A stretch of 64,000 bases of DNA from Dactylonectria macrodidyma (taxonomy: Eukaryota; Ascomycota; Sordariomycetes; Hypocreales; Nectriaceae). The notes beneath the pieces are model-generated. The model did no database searches. It saw only the letters and a program-made list of their open reading frames with translations, and was not told the origin of the DNA. The stretch is taken from positions 248,001-312,000 of the forward strand of contig JAGMUV010000025.1 of assembly GCA_020744425.1 (NCBI GenBank), given 5' to 3'. The position numbers and the translations under genes are program-made. Positions 1 to 13,285 of the stretch are shown here, piece by piece. Each line of letters starts with the position of its first letter. Position 1 is the first letter of the stretch.

Positions 1-2282
1 ATCCACCACTGTAAAGCAACTATTTCCCGGAAACATCATATTGCATTTTAACCAACCCTCGAATACTGGTCCTGTTGTTGGGTGTCCCACAAAGTCGTGG
101 AAGTCTATAGCTGCTTTGTGGGCCACGCCCTGCTTTACAAATGAGTCAAAACATTAGCGAACCTAGGCGAAACCAAAGAACTAGCTCTTTCAGCTAAACC
201 CAAGAGCGCAACTGGGGTCAAAGATTTTCTCGCCGCGGAATTCTTTTCTCTATCAAGCTTGAGCGTTGCATAATCAAGCAAGATAAGCCGCAAAGTTGGT
301 CAACTCCGAACAGGCCAGCACTTTGGGGCAGAAGGTAATTGTAACTGTATGCGTCAGGTTGTGCGAGTCAGAATGGTACATGAGGGTCAATGCAGCAGGA
401 GTGAACTTTTTTCCTTTTTCTCTGACAACGATTCCAATCCCTAAACAGCTACGTCAGAGTTTTGTTTAACCTGGCTCCTCGAGAGGCTTGACTCTTGTTC
501 AGCAACGCGTTGCGGTTATGGGTGCAGCCCCCGGAAATTCCAACGCCTTCAAGACTCGCCTCCTATGACACGTCACCAAGTGCTTGGCTGACAGAGGGGG
601 GCGCAAAGATACTTAGCGTCCCAGCTGTGAGTATTTACACCCCACGGTCTCCACCATTAGGAGGGAGTAGGGGGGAGAAACTAAAGTGCTTCATGCATTA
701 CGCTATTGAACTACGCCGCGTGTGCCGAGCGGCCCTCCTAGAAATCACCCGACAAGGAACGAGGGAAGCCTGGGGGATACGGCTTCATACCACATAGGGG
801 CTCACAGAAAGCTTACAAGCCGGACTCCGGTTTTTCCACCGGAATGGCGCCACTATCACATCGCGGGATGGCTTGGTGTGGCATGTGAAAAGGCCGTTCT
901 GGAACGAGATAGGCTCGCGCTGGAGCTCCCACATAAACCTCCCATCTGCACCAACCACCAATTAAGCCAAGTATGGTTAATGGTCTAACTTAAAGTGCCT
1001 ATAGAACGAAGAAACAAGGCACCTCGAATAAGAGGTTTCTTGTACTAGATACATCCAGAAGTGCCCAAATGTTACCCCAGAAAAATGACTTGCTCTTCTG
1101 TTGGAAGCATGTCAGAAATCATAGACCCAAGGAGCAACTATGATGAAGGACGGCAAACGGTAAGTAGCACATCGAACTTGGGGACCAGGAACTAGGCCAC
1201 TTCATAAGAATTCAAAGATTCCAGACATTATTGAGCCAGCGCAGGGTCGTAGCAAATGCTGTTAGGTTAGATTCATGGAGCAAGCCCAGATCCTCTGACA
1301 ATGTGGGATCAAGCCAAAACCTGGCCAAGCTGGCACTTTTGGGGGGCTGCAGATAAGAAGAACCCATACATGAGGCGTACGGTTCGCATCATGGGACATT
1401 AGAATTGAAGCGTGATTTACGGAACCTGGTACACCAATGTAGACAGAGGTTTGGGAAATCTCAAAATAATTCGCCAAGCGCCAAGCGACGATCGCTTAGT
1501 GGAGCGCTACGGGTAAATCTTTGGCGTTGCAGGGCATCCCTGCTGGTGGAATCTGTGCCAAAACTGACATGGAATAGCACCTGAACCTGAACCTAAGGCT
1601 CACCAAAGACTGCTACCGACGTCAAGTACTAGTAGGGCATGGTGGATGTTTGACTTCGCCTCTGCTATTGCAAAACTCGCATGCAGCCATCCAGTAATTT
1701 TGGTACAGCCAGAGCAGAGGTCAAAGGTTTGATTCAACACGATTCCGCTAGTCTTTAAGAATGTCTATTCAGGAGAAAACGCTGCCAAGATAATTGTGAG
1801 CTGACATTTGTCGAGACCTTGTGAAGGTATGTAAGTCCTTGTCCATGGAACTTCAGCTAGTAATGTCTAGACGTGCTCTGATCGGCGGGTGGATGGATGG
1901 AACATTTTGCCTCGTGTGACTACACCACATTTCTTGCCGTCGGGCGCTAACTTAATGAGTCTTCGCGCATGTCAAGTGCCGATACTAAGTCTTGTCCAAT
2001 CAAGCCGACGGATCAAAGCGAAGGGGTAATACCTGGGGAGGACGGTAAGAGGATCAAGGTGGTCAACACTGGACGCTATGAATTTGAGTCGCTGTTTAGG
2101 GAGAGCTATACGTGGCTAGTCTTGTCTCTAAATCCAGAATCTTGAAAGAAATCATGTTTAGTAAAAGGATTTTTGATAGCATCGCAGCAGATATGTTCGT
2201 CCGCTCCTATCAGAGACAGCCATCATGCTGATCGTCTCCAGCGCTCCGCAATAGCCCGAATCATATCATAGTCCTTCCATAA

Positions 2283-2666
2283 AGGGCATGTGTTTATTAC
2301 CATGATAGTAGCCTCGAAGAGCTCGAGGCGTTTTGCATTAGAGCAGGCGACCTATCGGAGGAATCTGGCGACGCGGTAATCATGGGGCATGTCATGGGAC
2401 GCCCCGTCACTAGCAATCAGGATGAGCTTGCTCTGGAGGTTGCCGAGACGGTGCGGTGAAGGCTTCTTGCCTTGAACAATGCACTCAATGAAGCCCAGCC
2501 CTCAAGTATGATTGATCATTTGGATAAGGTCCGCGGATGGGTTTGTGATAGCTCGGGTGCAGGTGAGGGAATATCAGTCAGGCCCCCGTGCTCGACCGGC
2601 TCTAGTGCTGAAGATAGCGTCTCTGAATAGATAACCAGAAGGCTCAAGGAGCATCAGCCCCAGTGA
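2283..2666 (+). pseudogene. Relic of an unidentified protein-coding gene
   Basis: One reading frame stays coding-like across about 128 codons, interrupted only by TGA at 2457-2459 and TAG at 2628-2630, and ends with TGA at 2664-2666. It contains the stretches LEELEAFCIRAGDLSEESG, VIMGHVMGRPVTSN, DELALEVAETVR and MIDHLDKVRGWVCDSSG. The amino-acid mix is typical of a soluble protein, and the frame is the same on both sides of each stop, which fits point-mutation decay. I do not recognise the family, and chance cannot be excluded for so short a stretch. Confidence 0.25.
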
Positions 2667-3899
2667 GCCTAGGGCGGCATCCGCGATAAAGACATCTGGA
2701 CTATCACCCTAGCTATGTCTAATATTAATGACAGGTTTGCTGCTGTTATCAAGAAGAGCAGTCCCTCACTCTCATTACGTGTAGGTTTAATATCCGAACA
2801 CTCGCATACGAAGACGCCTCCTCGGTCCGTGTTTCAACCAATTTCTCGACGTTGATCTAGTCCGAAAGATCTCGTCGTCTGCGCTGTTTTTGACTTAGCC
2901 AACACCTACGGAGAGGCACATGGTAAGATTGGATAGAGAAGGCCGGCACCGTTGCCCATCGCCTCGCCGGGTGATGAAGCCCTTTTTCAATTAACCTTTT
3001 GAGATTCCGACGCTAAATAAGAACCCATGCAACCTCACATGCTAAATGCTTATCCTCTCGTATTCGCGGCCCGAGCCTTTTCAATCCATTTGCGATCGCC
3101 TCCCGACATGCCGGCTTGGGATGTAAGGCTGAATTATGTAACCTCCTTCTCCTTCCACGAGAATTCGAACGTAAGTGAGGGCTTGGAATATTGGTACTCT
3201 AGACACCAATGAATACTGCGCATAATCTTACCAGCAATTCCATCTTGAAAAATACTTACTACCTGTCTATAATCGGCCGAATTCTCACCAACAAAACCAG
3301 CAGAGAGGAGAGTACTCCCATATGTAGGACTCTAGACTGGCTGTCTAACTTGTAAAGTCTACCCACTTCACTACTTGTCATTTGAAGGAACGGTCGGTGG
3401 AATGGTCGAAGGAATGGCCAAGCCGCCATGCGAGCGACTGCGGAATCAGGCACTGCCGATGAGAAGATGGACAAGCTATGCTGCAAGCTATTAGCAGCTG
3501 GCTATCAATTGAATCATGAGACAATTACCATAGACGCAACATACGAGGTCGGGTTTTGTTGGATGGTGGGAGAGTCAGGGGGGAAACGGGTGGTGGCACA
3601 CATGACAGGTCCATTGGTAGAACAGGCCAGTTATGCAATCCATCTACCCAGTGGCGTTCTATTTAAATATAATGAATGGCTGGTGACCTGCCCTTGTTGT
3701 GCCGCAGTGAGTTATCTTTATCATCTTCTTCTGTTTGCACTGGAGTTACAATAGAGGATCCCACCCATACTAATCCACTGGCTTTTTAGCTGTCTAGCCC
3801 TCATATGATAAGGTACGGCTCGTCTAGAGGATGGCCTCACGAACCGTGAACAATCCTGGTGCCGGGAAACGTCATACCAGGTAAGTTTCCCTGAGTGAA

Positions 3900-3919
3900 C
3901 CCCCCCCCCCCCCCCCCCC
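3900..3919. repeat. Poly-C homopolymer (20 nt)
   Basis: Twenty consecutive C residues follow a GTGAA context. Homopolymers this long are rare in fungal chromosomes and their exact length is unreliable in most assemblies. It produces an artefactual Gly run in antisense frames. Confidence 0.9.
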
Positions 3920-4809
3920 ATAGAACGTGTAGGGAAGAGATTTCTAGGCTATCTGACGGAAGCGAATTGAGAAAAGAGATATGCCATTGCGTAGCCTGAT
4001 CTTTGCGAGAGGCCAAGTGCCAATCCTGTTCATCGCAACTCCCTCGATTAGTCTCAGTCAGGACGAATGGCTTTGAGACCAAGTTTGTGGGAAAAGCCCT
4101 CCACAATCCATTTGGGCCTTCAGATCGTTGAAAGTACACAGTACGGCATCTACGACGCTGAACTGAGCCTGCTGGCTGCGCCCTCTTCAGCCAACAGCAG
4201 CTGCATCCGGAAGCTAATCAAGCAGCAAAACGAAACGGGCCGAACCGAGGAACCCGGAAAAATTGTCACTTGTTACTATCCCTAGCCCCTATTGTTACAG
4301 ACCTTATCCCCAGAATTGGGTTGACGTAGTACGACTCGTCATCCGAGGTACCGCGCGGTTATTAGCATGGTTATTGCTGTCTCTCATTTGAGGCCTGCCC
4401 CAGCGTGGTTGCCGCCCCGCTCCCCAAGAAATTGACCATCTCAGTTTCGAGGTTCTGGAACCTCGGCGTCGGCGAAAGAGCAAGAGCCTGTGAGCCTCGA
4501 CCCTAGCACGTTCTAGGTGGGTGCGTGAGCTACTATGCACTGTGACACAATCCCAGGCCTTGGAGTGATTTGGCTGACAGCTGTAACTCGGAGAAACCTC
4601 GAGATGACTTGGATTGGTTCAAATGCAGACATCTCACAGTCTTCTCCTGCAGGAGGCTCTGTTGACATTCATCATGATCGCTGCGCTCTCCGTGTCACCA
4701 CAGTACCTTCTGAAGTGTCAAAGCATTTCCTGAATAGCCCTGGCCTTCTACAATGGCTGGGCTTCATACAAAATTGCACGTTTCTGTCAGCATCGCCTAG
4801 CCTGCTACA

Positions 4810-5298
4810 CTCCTGGCGGTGATTGCTACAATTTGTGCCCGGCGGGTCACCAAGGTCTGCTGGCGGTGGGATGACTACCTGTGCGTGGGTGCATTCGTGA
4901 GTCCTTTCGACACTCCAATCACGAGTGAAGCTAGCTTGCTTACAGCCCGAAGCTATTCTGCTATGCTTTCTCGACGTTCATGGCGATATGTAATGAACCC
5001 CGGGAGACCTCCAAGTCTTATGCACTATCTGACTTCCTTTGGCGGGGGCGATGAAGTGGTACCTTGGTCGGTTGCTCCCCGCCCGGCTCCATAGCTGAAG
5101 ACGTGAAAGAAAATATCGTTAAAAAGCGAGATTCGTACATCTTCCCATGTCCTTCACTTGCTCATACTTGATCGGCTTGTCTAAGCTTTCTATTATACTA
5201 TTCTTCTAGTACATCTTCACGTTGTCGGCCATCCAAATCCCCTATCGCGCGCTCACGGCTGCATTTTTTGGGGGGAACACCCTTACCCGATGCCTAAG
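4810..5298 (+). pseudogene. Degraded SAT4/Pth11-like rhodopsin-fold membrane protein
   Basis: Two separated fragments resemble the fungal SAT4/Pth11-like seven-helix (rhodopsin domain) family. The first, at 4810-4896, reads LLAVIATICARRVTKV followed by RWDDYLCVGAF, the family's first loop with its conserved W-D-D-Y-L, and ends at a GTGAGT donor. The second, near 5160-5298, reads YLIGLSKLSIILFF, an in-frame TAG at 5207-5209, then YIFTLSAIQIPYRALTAAF. This matches the third-helix region with its Lys-x-Ser-Ile-x-x-x-Phe-Phe pattern. No full ORF connects or extends them. The family includes plasma-membrane receptors such as Pth11. This copy cannot encode a full protein. Confidence 0.4.
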
Positions 5299-7601
5299 TT
5301 GTGAGTAAAACTTGTATTTGCGGAGGGTAGCAGGTGATTTAAATTCTATCGCAGTGTCTAATTAATCCGTAGACAGTAATCAGTGGAGGTATGACGGAGC
5401 AATCAAGTAATAGTACTGGCCGGATTGTACGTAATAGTAGTTGAGCAGGCTGAATTATCCACAGGGACGTGAATCGGTCGCGTTGCTTCAGCGACGATGC
5501 GAGGAATGCCTGTCTCACCGTCAAACGGCAAATTGGGCGCCATCCACTGAATTCGGTGCGCCCGTCGAGACCAAAGAAATCCCAGAGTGCATTCATTCAA
5601 ACATGTTCTTCCTCGGTGCGCGAGCATCATCACAATGCTTTCTACTCCGTACGTGACTTTACCATCAGGGCCTCCAGATGGCCTTTGATGTCAACTCTAA
5701 ATAAGTGTAGTTTGCAGTTTAATCTGGCGAATGTTGAGGTGGGAAATATGGCGTCCAAAAACTTGTTGTTGGCCTTGAGTAGGTATGGGACTTAGGGCGT
5801 GTAGGTATTCCTCCATTGGCTGATCCTCCAACATGACATGACCCTCCCAAGTGCCGTATCCATCATGAAACCTTCATCAAAGGTGGGCGTTGTATCAACA
5901 GGTTTTGCTGGTGCATTTCCACGTATCGTGAATATGATTTAAATATCGACGCGATCTGCTTGATGTTGTTAACAAGCTAATTCGGCTTCTGTACTGGCCG
6001 TTTGAGACTACGGCCTCCCCCCAAAGCATCTCAAGGTAGGGGCCCTAAGTTTAAAACTCATGAAATTAAAGAAACAGGGCGATATTGTTAAGTGATTTGA
6101 TTATGCTTGCTAGACGCAAAACGTGCGCTCATGGCCATTACGTATTGGACGTAGCAAATCAAAAAGAAAGAAAAAAATGCCAAGGGAGAATTGCATAGCC
6201 ACCGACGTAGACGTGCCAATCATGGCTACTTCAATTGTCGCCGTTTGTCACAGAGCGGATTCGGGGTCAGGCGTTGAGTGAATATGCACTGTGTGCCCGG
6301 GTGCAAGCCGGGTGATCACGAAGACATTTTATTGGCATCCACACAGTGTTTGCCAAGCTTGCCGCCAAGAATGATGGGTGGCAGAGGTTGAGGGAGAATT
6401 GCCTCCCACGTGCTTTCGATGAGGATGAGATAGGTCAAGAGAGGGTTTGTTTGGAAGGGAATTAGACCGGGACACCTCATGAGATATATCTAAAGATGTG
6501 ACTACGCAATGGGTTCACAATACGGCAAAAGTGTTAGCATGAGCACAATCCACGGAATGCTGAAAATAAGGACCAAGCGCCAAAATCTGGAGGAGGGGTT
6601 CAATGGAGAATTTCTTCAATCCTGGTGGGGGTGGAGACGCGATCCTTTCAAGGTGCAGTGACAGACTCTTTCCAAGAGGGAGACAAGTTTGGACTTGGCA
6701 CCATATGCCAAAAGTCACAGTTCTCTCTTATTCTTGTTGGCGACGCGGTGGGTCTAAATGTACTACTCAAGTATCCCTAAGTCTCAGTACCTCGGCCATA
6801 CCAAGCAGCACCCATACCTAAGTTAAACCGCGTCTTCGTCTGCGGCAGCGAATCCGAGTCCCGGACGATGACCGTTTCTAGCCAGTCGGGTCATGGCAAT
6901 CTCAGATGCCGAGTCTCATGTCGAGTTTTCTGTCGCGCGATTGAAACCGTCATCTCAGAGGCGCCCAGTGAGACAAGCAGAACTACCTACTTATTGCCAT
7001 CATATGATGTCCCGTCGCCCGCAAAACCCGGTTGATCTCGACGTACATAGATAGCATGCCTTCCCAATTGAACAAAGAACTCTTCTCTTCACTCGATTCA
7101 CCTCACCCGTTCCGTTGACCGAAGCATCTCTCCACCAAACTCCTCCGACCCTGGCGCTGGGGAGCCACATTTCTCCACCATCTCCATGTCTCCATCATCA
7201 GGACTCGTCCATGGTTTGCACCCAATCGCTCGATGATTCTTAGCTAACTAGGGCGGCATTCGTTAAGTAGCCCGAAGGCGAAAATGGCACCTTCTTTGCT
7301 TATTTAGTGATAAATACCGTGGGCAATCGAAAACCCTCATTGGATCCGGGTTTGGACGCCGCAGTGGCACCGGCCGATCAACTTGGCATTTACTTGGCGC
7401 TGTGTGTGGATCAAGATAAGAACAAGAACATGTCCGTCACCGTCGCTTCAGGCTTGTTTCTTTCTTCTTTACTCTTCAATTGCAATCCCCAGGATCTTCA
7501 ACCCATCCAGATCCTCGTGACTCTGCATTTATCCCACTAATAGTAAAATACATTGCGCCCTCAAGGCCCACCCATTACTCATTTTGTCCCATCCCATCAC
7601 C

Positions 7602-10600
7602 ATGAGCCAGCGACTCATCGCCAAGGCTCCCCATGTCTCAGGCCAGTCCAACACGCCTATGACGGCGCCCGCCCACGCTCTCACGTTCGACCAGGTGGCC
7701 GAGCAACTCGAAGGCGATACCGTCGATGGTTTGAGTACCAGCGAGGCCACCCGCCGTCTTGATGAATGCGGCCGCAACGAATTCGGCGAGCAGGAAGGCG
7801 TCCAGCCCATCAAGATCCTCATCGGACAGATTGCCAATGCCTTGACTCTAGTGAGATGTCCACTATTCCAGGCAACCCCCCGAGACCCTGTGTCACCACT
7901 GGCCTCGGGGGTGAAGCCTTGCTGGGAGATTTACTGATTTGCCGGTTTGTAGGTGCTCATCCTAGCCATGGCAGCCTCGTTTGGCATCCAGTCCTGGATC
8001 GAGGGCGGCGTGGTGGCGGCCGTCATCGCGCTCAACATCGTCGTCGGCTTCCTGCAGGAGTTCCAGGCGGCCAAGACGATGGACTCGCTGCGGTCGCTCA
8101 GCTCGCCGACTGCTCAAGCTGTGCGCGACGGCAACAACGTCGTCGTTGTCACGGCCGAGATTGTCCCTGGTGACTTGGTCGAGTTGAAGACGGGCGACAC
8201 GATTCCTGCGGATATTCGACTCATCGAGGCTGTCAACTTTGAGACCAATGAGGCGCTTCTTACCGGCGAGTCGCTGCCCGTTCGCAAGGAGACGGCGTCT
8301 GTGTTCGCCGACGACACGGGACCTGGCGATCGCCTCAACGTCGCGTACAGCTCGTCGACAGTGACCAAGGGCCGCGCGCGCGGCATCGTCTTCGCTACGG
8401 GCATCTACACCGAGATCGGCCAGATCGCCGTCGCCCTCCGCGGCAAGGCGTCTCGTCGCCGTGAGCCGAAGCGTCGCGAAGACGGAACTGCGTCGACTGG
8501 ACGCTGGATGCAGGCCTGGACATTGACGTGTTCCGATGCCGTGGGCCGGTTTCTTGGTGTTAACGTTGGCACGCCGCTGCAGCGTAAGCTGTCCAAGTTG
8601 GCGATTCTTCTTCTCGGGACGGCTATTGTCTGCGCTATTATTGTGCTGGGTGCCAACGAGTTCAATACTAAGCGCGAGGTCATCATTTATGCTGTCGCTA
8701 CTGGTTTATCTATGATTCCGGCTTCTCTCATCGTCGTCCTCACCATCACCATGGCCGCTGGCACGAAGCGTATGGTGCAGCGAAACGTCATTGTGCGCAA
8801 CCTCAAGAGTCTCGAGGCTCTTGGTGGAGTTACCAGTAAGTCATCTTGGTCAACCCAAGTCGAGGCCCTTATTAACCCTCTGTTAGACATTTGCTCCGAC
8901 AAGACGGGCACTCTCACGCAAGGCACCATGATTGTCAAAAAGGCATGGATCCCCGGCCGCGGCACCTATTCCGTAGGAGCCACCAGTGAACCCTTTAACC
9001 CAACCATTGGTACCCTCAGTCTTCAACCCGCTCAGCCCAAAGACGTCGACTTCACTGCTAGCGACGCCGAAGGCACTCCCATCAACGCCGAAGAAGCCGT
9101 CTCGTCCGACAAGGCGCTCCAAGAGTATCTCAACACAGCGTCTCTCGCCAACCTCGCCACCGTCCACCAGGTTGAAGGCGAATGGCACGGCCGCGGCGAC
9201 CCCACCGAAATTGCCATCCAGGTGTTCGCATCCCGTTTCGACTGGAACCGTCTACGTCTCGCCACGGGTGATCATGCCCGCTGGCACGAAGTCGCCGAGT
9301 TCCCCTTCGACTCGGACGTCAAGAAAATGTCCGTCATTTTCCACGACGCCGAGTCCGACAAGCAATGGGTCTTTACCAAGGGCGCCGTCGAGCGCGTTAT
9401 TTCATCGTGTCCCCAGTACGCTGTTGGCGACGAGCTCAAGCCGCTCACGCCTGGCGTTGAACAGGATATCCTGCGCAACATGGAGGCTTTGGCTCGTCTT
9501 GGGCTTCGCGTTCTCGCGCTCGCTAGTCGTACTGATATTCGCCACGTCATCGACAACGAAGCTGAGCTTGACCGTGGGCAGTTCGAATCCGATCTCATCT
9601 TCCGCGGCCTCATCGGCCTGTACGATCCGCCCCGACCTGAATCGGCCCCGTCCGTCCGCCGATGCCACGAAGCCGGCGTCAGCGTCCACATGCTCACCGG
9701 CGACCACCCCGAGACAGCCCGAGCCATCGCCCTGGAAGTCGGCATCCTACCGTCCAAGATGTCGCAGATCCCCGCCGACGTGGCTCGAACCATGGTCATG
9801 GCCGCGTCCGACTTTGACAAGCTTGACGATGATGAGATCGATGCGCTGCCACTTCTTCCCCTCGTCGTTGCCCGCTGCGCGCCCCAGACAAAGGTCCGCA
9901 TGATCAACGCCCTGCATCGCCGCAAGTGCTTCGTCGCTATGACGGGCGACGGCGTCAACGACTCGCCCAGTCTGAAGCAGTCGGACGTAGGTATTGCCAT
10001 GGGGCTGGCCGGGTCTGACGTCGCCAAGGAGGCGTCCGACATTGTTTTGACGGATGACAACTTTGCGTCTATCCTCAACGCCGTCGAGGAGGGCCGTCGC
10101 ATGTTTGACAATATCCAAAAGTTCATTCTTCATGTTTTGGCGGAGAATATTGCGCAGGCTTGTACTTTGCTCATCGGTCTTGCGTTCAAGGATAAGAGCG
10201 GCTTGTCTGTGTTTCCTCTGGCTCCTGTTGAGATTCTCTGGATCATCATGATCACATCCGGTATGCCTGACATGGGGCTTGGCTTTGAGATTGCTGCGCC
10301 AGACATCATGCAGCGACCTCCCCAAAACGTAAGTCTATCCTCATCAACGCTTCAAAAGCCCTAGCTAATCCTCGTCCAGTTAAAACAAGGCGTATTCACA
10401 CCAGAGCTACTCATCGACATGGTCGTCTACGGTTTGTGGATGTCAGCCCTCTGCTTGGCCTCATTCGTCCTAGTCCTCTACGGCTTCGGCAACGGCCAAG
10501 CCGACATTGGCGAGAACTGCAATAACGAATACAGCGAAGGCTGCAGAGTCATCTTCCGCGCCCGCGCCACCACCTTCGCCTGCCTGACATGGTTCGCCCT

Positions 10601-11012
10601 CTTCCTCGCGTGGGAGATGGTCAACATGCGGCGCTCGCTCTTCCGCATGCAGCCCAAGAGCAAGCGGCACTTTACGCAGTGGTTGCACGATGTGTGGCGG
10701 AATCAGTTCCTGTTCTGGGCCATCATGGCCGGCTTCGTCACCATGTTCCCGCTCATCTATATCCCGACGTTGAATACTGTCGTCTTCAAGCACGCGCCCA
10801 TCTCGTGGGAGTGGGGTATCGTCTTTGTCGAGTCTGTCGTCTTCTTCCTAGGCATTGAGGCTTGGAAGTGGATGAAGCGCGTCTACTTTCGTCGTCGCGC
10901 GCGGAAGGCGACTAGAGGCGAGACGGACCTCGACACGCGTGTCTTTGGGCAGTATTATAATATGTCCAGCGGCAGCCAGGATGAGGAGAGCCAGGAGAAG
11001 AGGGCTCTGTGA
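7602..11012 (+). CDS. ENA1: ENA-type Na+/K+ exporting P-type ATPase (P2D)
   Basis: Plasma-membrane cation pump that exports Na+ (or K+) with ATP hydrolysis, used in salt and alkaline tolerance. Exons are 7602-7850, 7953-8835, 8887-10328 and 10380-11012, giving 1068 residues, close to the usual ENA length. Introns of 102, 51 and 51 bp are all GT-AG; the middle one is in-frame and interrupts GGVTN just before the catalytic site. Visible motifs are the actuator TGES at residues 187-190, the phosphorylation motif DKTGT with Asp382 in CSDKTGTLTQG, and the hinge MTGDGVNDSPSL near residue 730. NVGTPLQRKLSKLA between the cytosolic loop and membrane helices is typical of ENA pumps, unlike PMA1 proton pumps. 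The start follows a CACC context and the N-terminal cation-ATPase domain (LTFDQVAEQLEGD). Paralogues are common in filamentous fungi, so the gene number is not certain. Confidence 0.93.
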
Positions 11013-13057
11013 ACGATTGGTGTGAGGGTGAAAAATAAAAGTTTCCGACAAGTCGCTTTGGACTAGAGAACAATGCGAAGCTGGGCTCTGCAACGAGGAC
11101 TTGAGCAGAGAGTATTCAAGAGGGTGATTGAGATAGGAAATGGGTGAAGATCCAGACCTAAATCAACGGAGAAGACTATGGGTGTATAGGGTGGGAACGT
11201 GTCAATAAGACATTTGTAGGCTACAGGTAGGTCGTAGGTAGGTTAAATCACGTAGATTTAATAAAATGTGGCTTGAACCTAGAACTCTTGGAGCAGATCA
11301 CGAGTCAATGGATTCTTTCTTTCGGTGAGTTGGGTTTGTGAGGTTGATTGGATCTTCTACGAAAATTCTATTCCAGCACAATGATTCCGTACTTCTGTGA
11401 GGGTGCACGGAATGCGTCATGTAACTAATGCGCAATTGACAACTGGAGGCCGAAATAACTAATGACTACATCGATCTGCTCAGTGACTAATTTGCCCGAT
11501 TCTATCACCATTGATCAATCCATTGTAAGCATACCAGTCATCAATCCCAACTCGTCGTGATACCAACACACTAACGTCAGCACGATGCCCAGCATCGCAG
11601 CGTATCGATTGCACAGTTGAACAGTATCACTAGTCGCAGTCTCCTACATTCTCCCAGACGCAGCCGAAGCTCCTCATCTTGGCATTCTCGCAACATTGTC
11701 TCTCTATTTTCTATTTTGTGACTCTCTCGTGACATTTTTTTTCTTTTCTGCGCGTTCTTGGCATCGGGCCGGATCTCCCTGCCGGCGCACGGCGAATGGT
11801 TCTCCAGTTGGCGTTTCAGCTTCAACAAGCTTGTGTTTAAGAATGTCAGCACAGCGCGCAAAAAAAAGAGTATATGTGTCAGTGTCAAAGCGGTACCTTC
11901 GGTCTTTGATCCATTTTAGCTCGTGCCATGCGAGACAGATCAGAACTTGACAAGTGCTGCTTCGATCGGATGTAATGAAAGCCGAAGCAGATGCGGGGTG
12001 AATAGGTGTTGGCGATTGCAACTTTGTCTTTCTTGGCCTCAGCCGATGCTGCCGTTTCATTCGCGACCTGTCGGATTTTTCGACCTCTCGGATGGTCTCC
12101 CCTTGTTCTGTCAACTCGGGAAGCTAACCATATATCCAGCCAATCGCATCAAATGGTTTCTTTGGGATTCCCAGCATGTTTCATAACTCGGGCCAAGTCC
12201 CGATACAGCGGGGCGATGTGAAATGTTCACGACGATTTGTCCTGCTGCGAAAGAGAAAGAAAGCCCTTCACGTTGGAGTTGATGACACCCATACTCTATT
12301 CTCTAGCGTCTATCTCTAAAGGGATCATGTCGGTGCACACTGACAGATTGGGTCCTCCTAAATCTGAGGCTTTCTTTGAAGTTCAACCGCGCCATAGCCC
12401 AACTAGCACAGCCCTATTTTCGCGCCAGGGATCCCATGGCTTGTTTTAGAAACCCCCCATGTGGTGTTTGGCCAAGGCGCAACCTGCATCGAAAACACCA
12501 AGATTTTCGAATCGCCCGAGCTCTCTGATCGCATTCCCCGTGACCAACACACAAACAAGCCGACCGTTCCGTCTTGGTCGGTATCAGAAGGGTGCGGTGC
12601 ACAGCCTCAAATCCGGGGGGGTTAGAGAGAACATTGGCGTTTGAAAGCACAGACGTATTTCTCTCGTGATGGAGGCCTACAACTCGAAAGGGAAACATTT
12701 GAACCCCTGAACATGTGTGATCTTCAACCGGAACCCGCAGCGTTCCGGCGCTCCAAACTTGTTCTCGCCACACGCGCACACGGGCGTTTTGGTTGCGATT
12801 GGTCCATCAGAAGCTGCGTCGGGGGTCGTTGCGAAACAATATCGACTGCCCAAGAAAGCATTCGGCGGCTTTTGCTCACCATCGCGACGCCACCATTTTG
12901 GACCGTTTCCTCTCTTTCTCGTGAGTTGCCTTGGTGTTGTCCAGCAGCGTAGGATATGCTTCACTCTAGTTTCATGTTGTGAGGTGCCGCCTTGGCTTTT
13001 GGTTTGAATGCTTAGTGGGCTGTGCAACAGTTGGAGTTGGTTGCCGTCTCGATGGGA
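11013..13057. other. Intergenic region, no gene seen
   Basis: About 2 kb between the ATPase gene and the Egh16-like gene. Open frames on both strands overlap each other and show no domain or codon pattern that I can support. The distal part is presumably upstream regulatory sequence for the secreted-protein gene. Pyrimidine-rich tracts occur near 11690-11760 and 13140-13200. Confidence 0.5.
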
Positions 13058-13063
13058 TATAAA
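13058..13063 (+). promoter_or_regulatory. TATA box of the Egh16-like gene
   Basis: TATAAA lies 228 bp upstream of the start codon at 13286. A long CT-rich leader (about 13140-13205) sits between them, a common arrangement in strongly expressed fungal genes. Confidence 0.5.
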
Positions 13064-13285
13064 GTATGGCCTTTGTCGTGATATTTGCAGTTCTCATCAT
13101 CAGCAAGCTCCAACTCATTCACATTACAGTGCTCGAACAGCCCTCTTCTCTCTTCTCTCTTCTCTTAATTCGTCCCTGGTTGGACTTGATTTCTCTTCTC
13201 TGCAAGCCGGACTTTCACATAATACCCATACCCTACTCAACTCTTAATACTCTTTGTTTCTCTTTACAACACTACATCGATCATC

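Larger units (their letters stand above)
1..7601. other. Gene-poor region with degraded coding relics
   Basis: No intact gene is supported in the first 7.6 kb. Open frames are short, overlap on both strands and lack recognisable domains. Two stretches look like decayed coding sequence (2283-2666 and 4810-5298) and are listed separately. A 20-base C homopolymer lies at 3900-3919. Base composition is only mildly AT-rich, so this is not a textbook heavily RIP-mutated AT-rich block. I saw no long terminal repeats, terminal inverted repeats or transposase motifs. The last few hundred bases (about 7060-7600) are pyrimidine-rich and probably hold the promoter and 5' leader of the downstream ATPase gene. 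Confidence 0.6.

Noticed and set aside
1..7601. Transposon or strongly RIP-mutated block
   Set aside because: No terminal repeats, target duplications or transposase/RT motifs, and base composition is not strongly AT-skewed.
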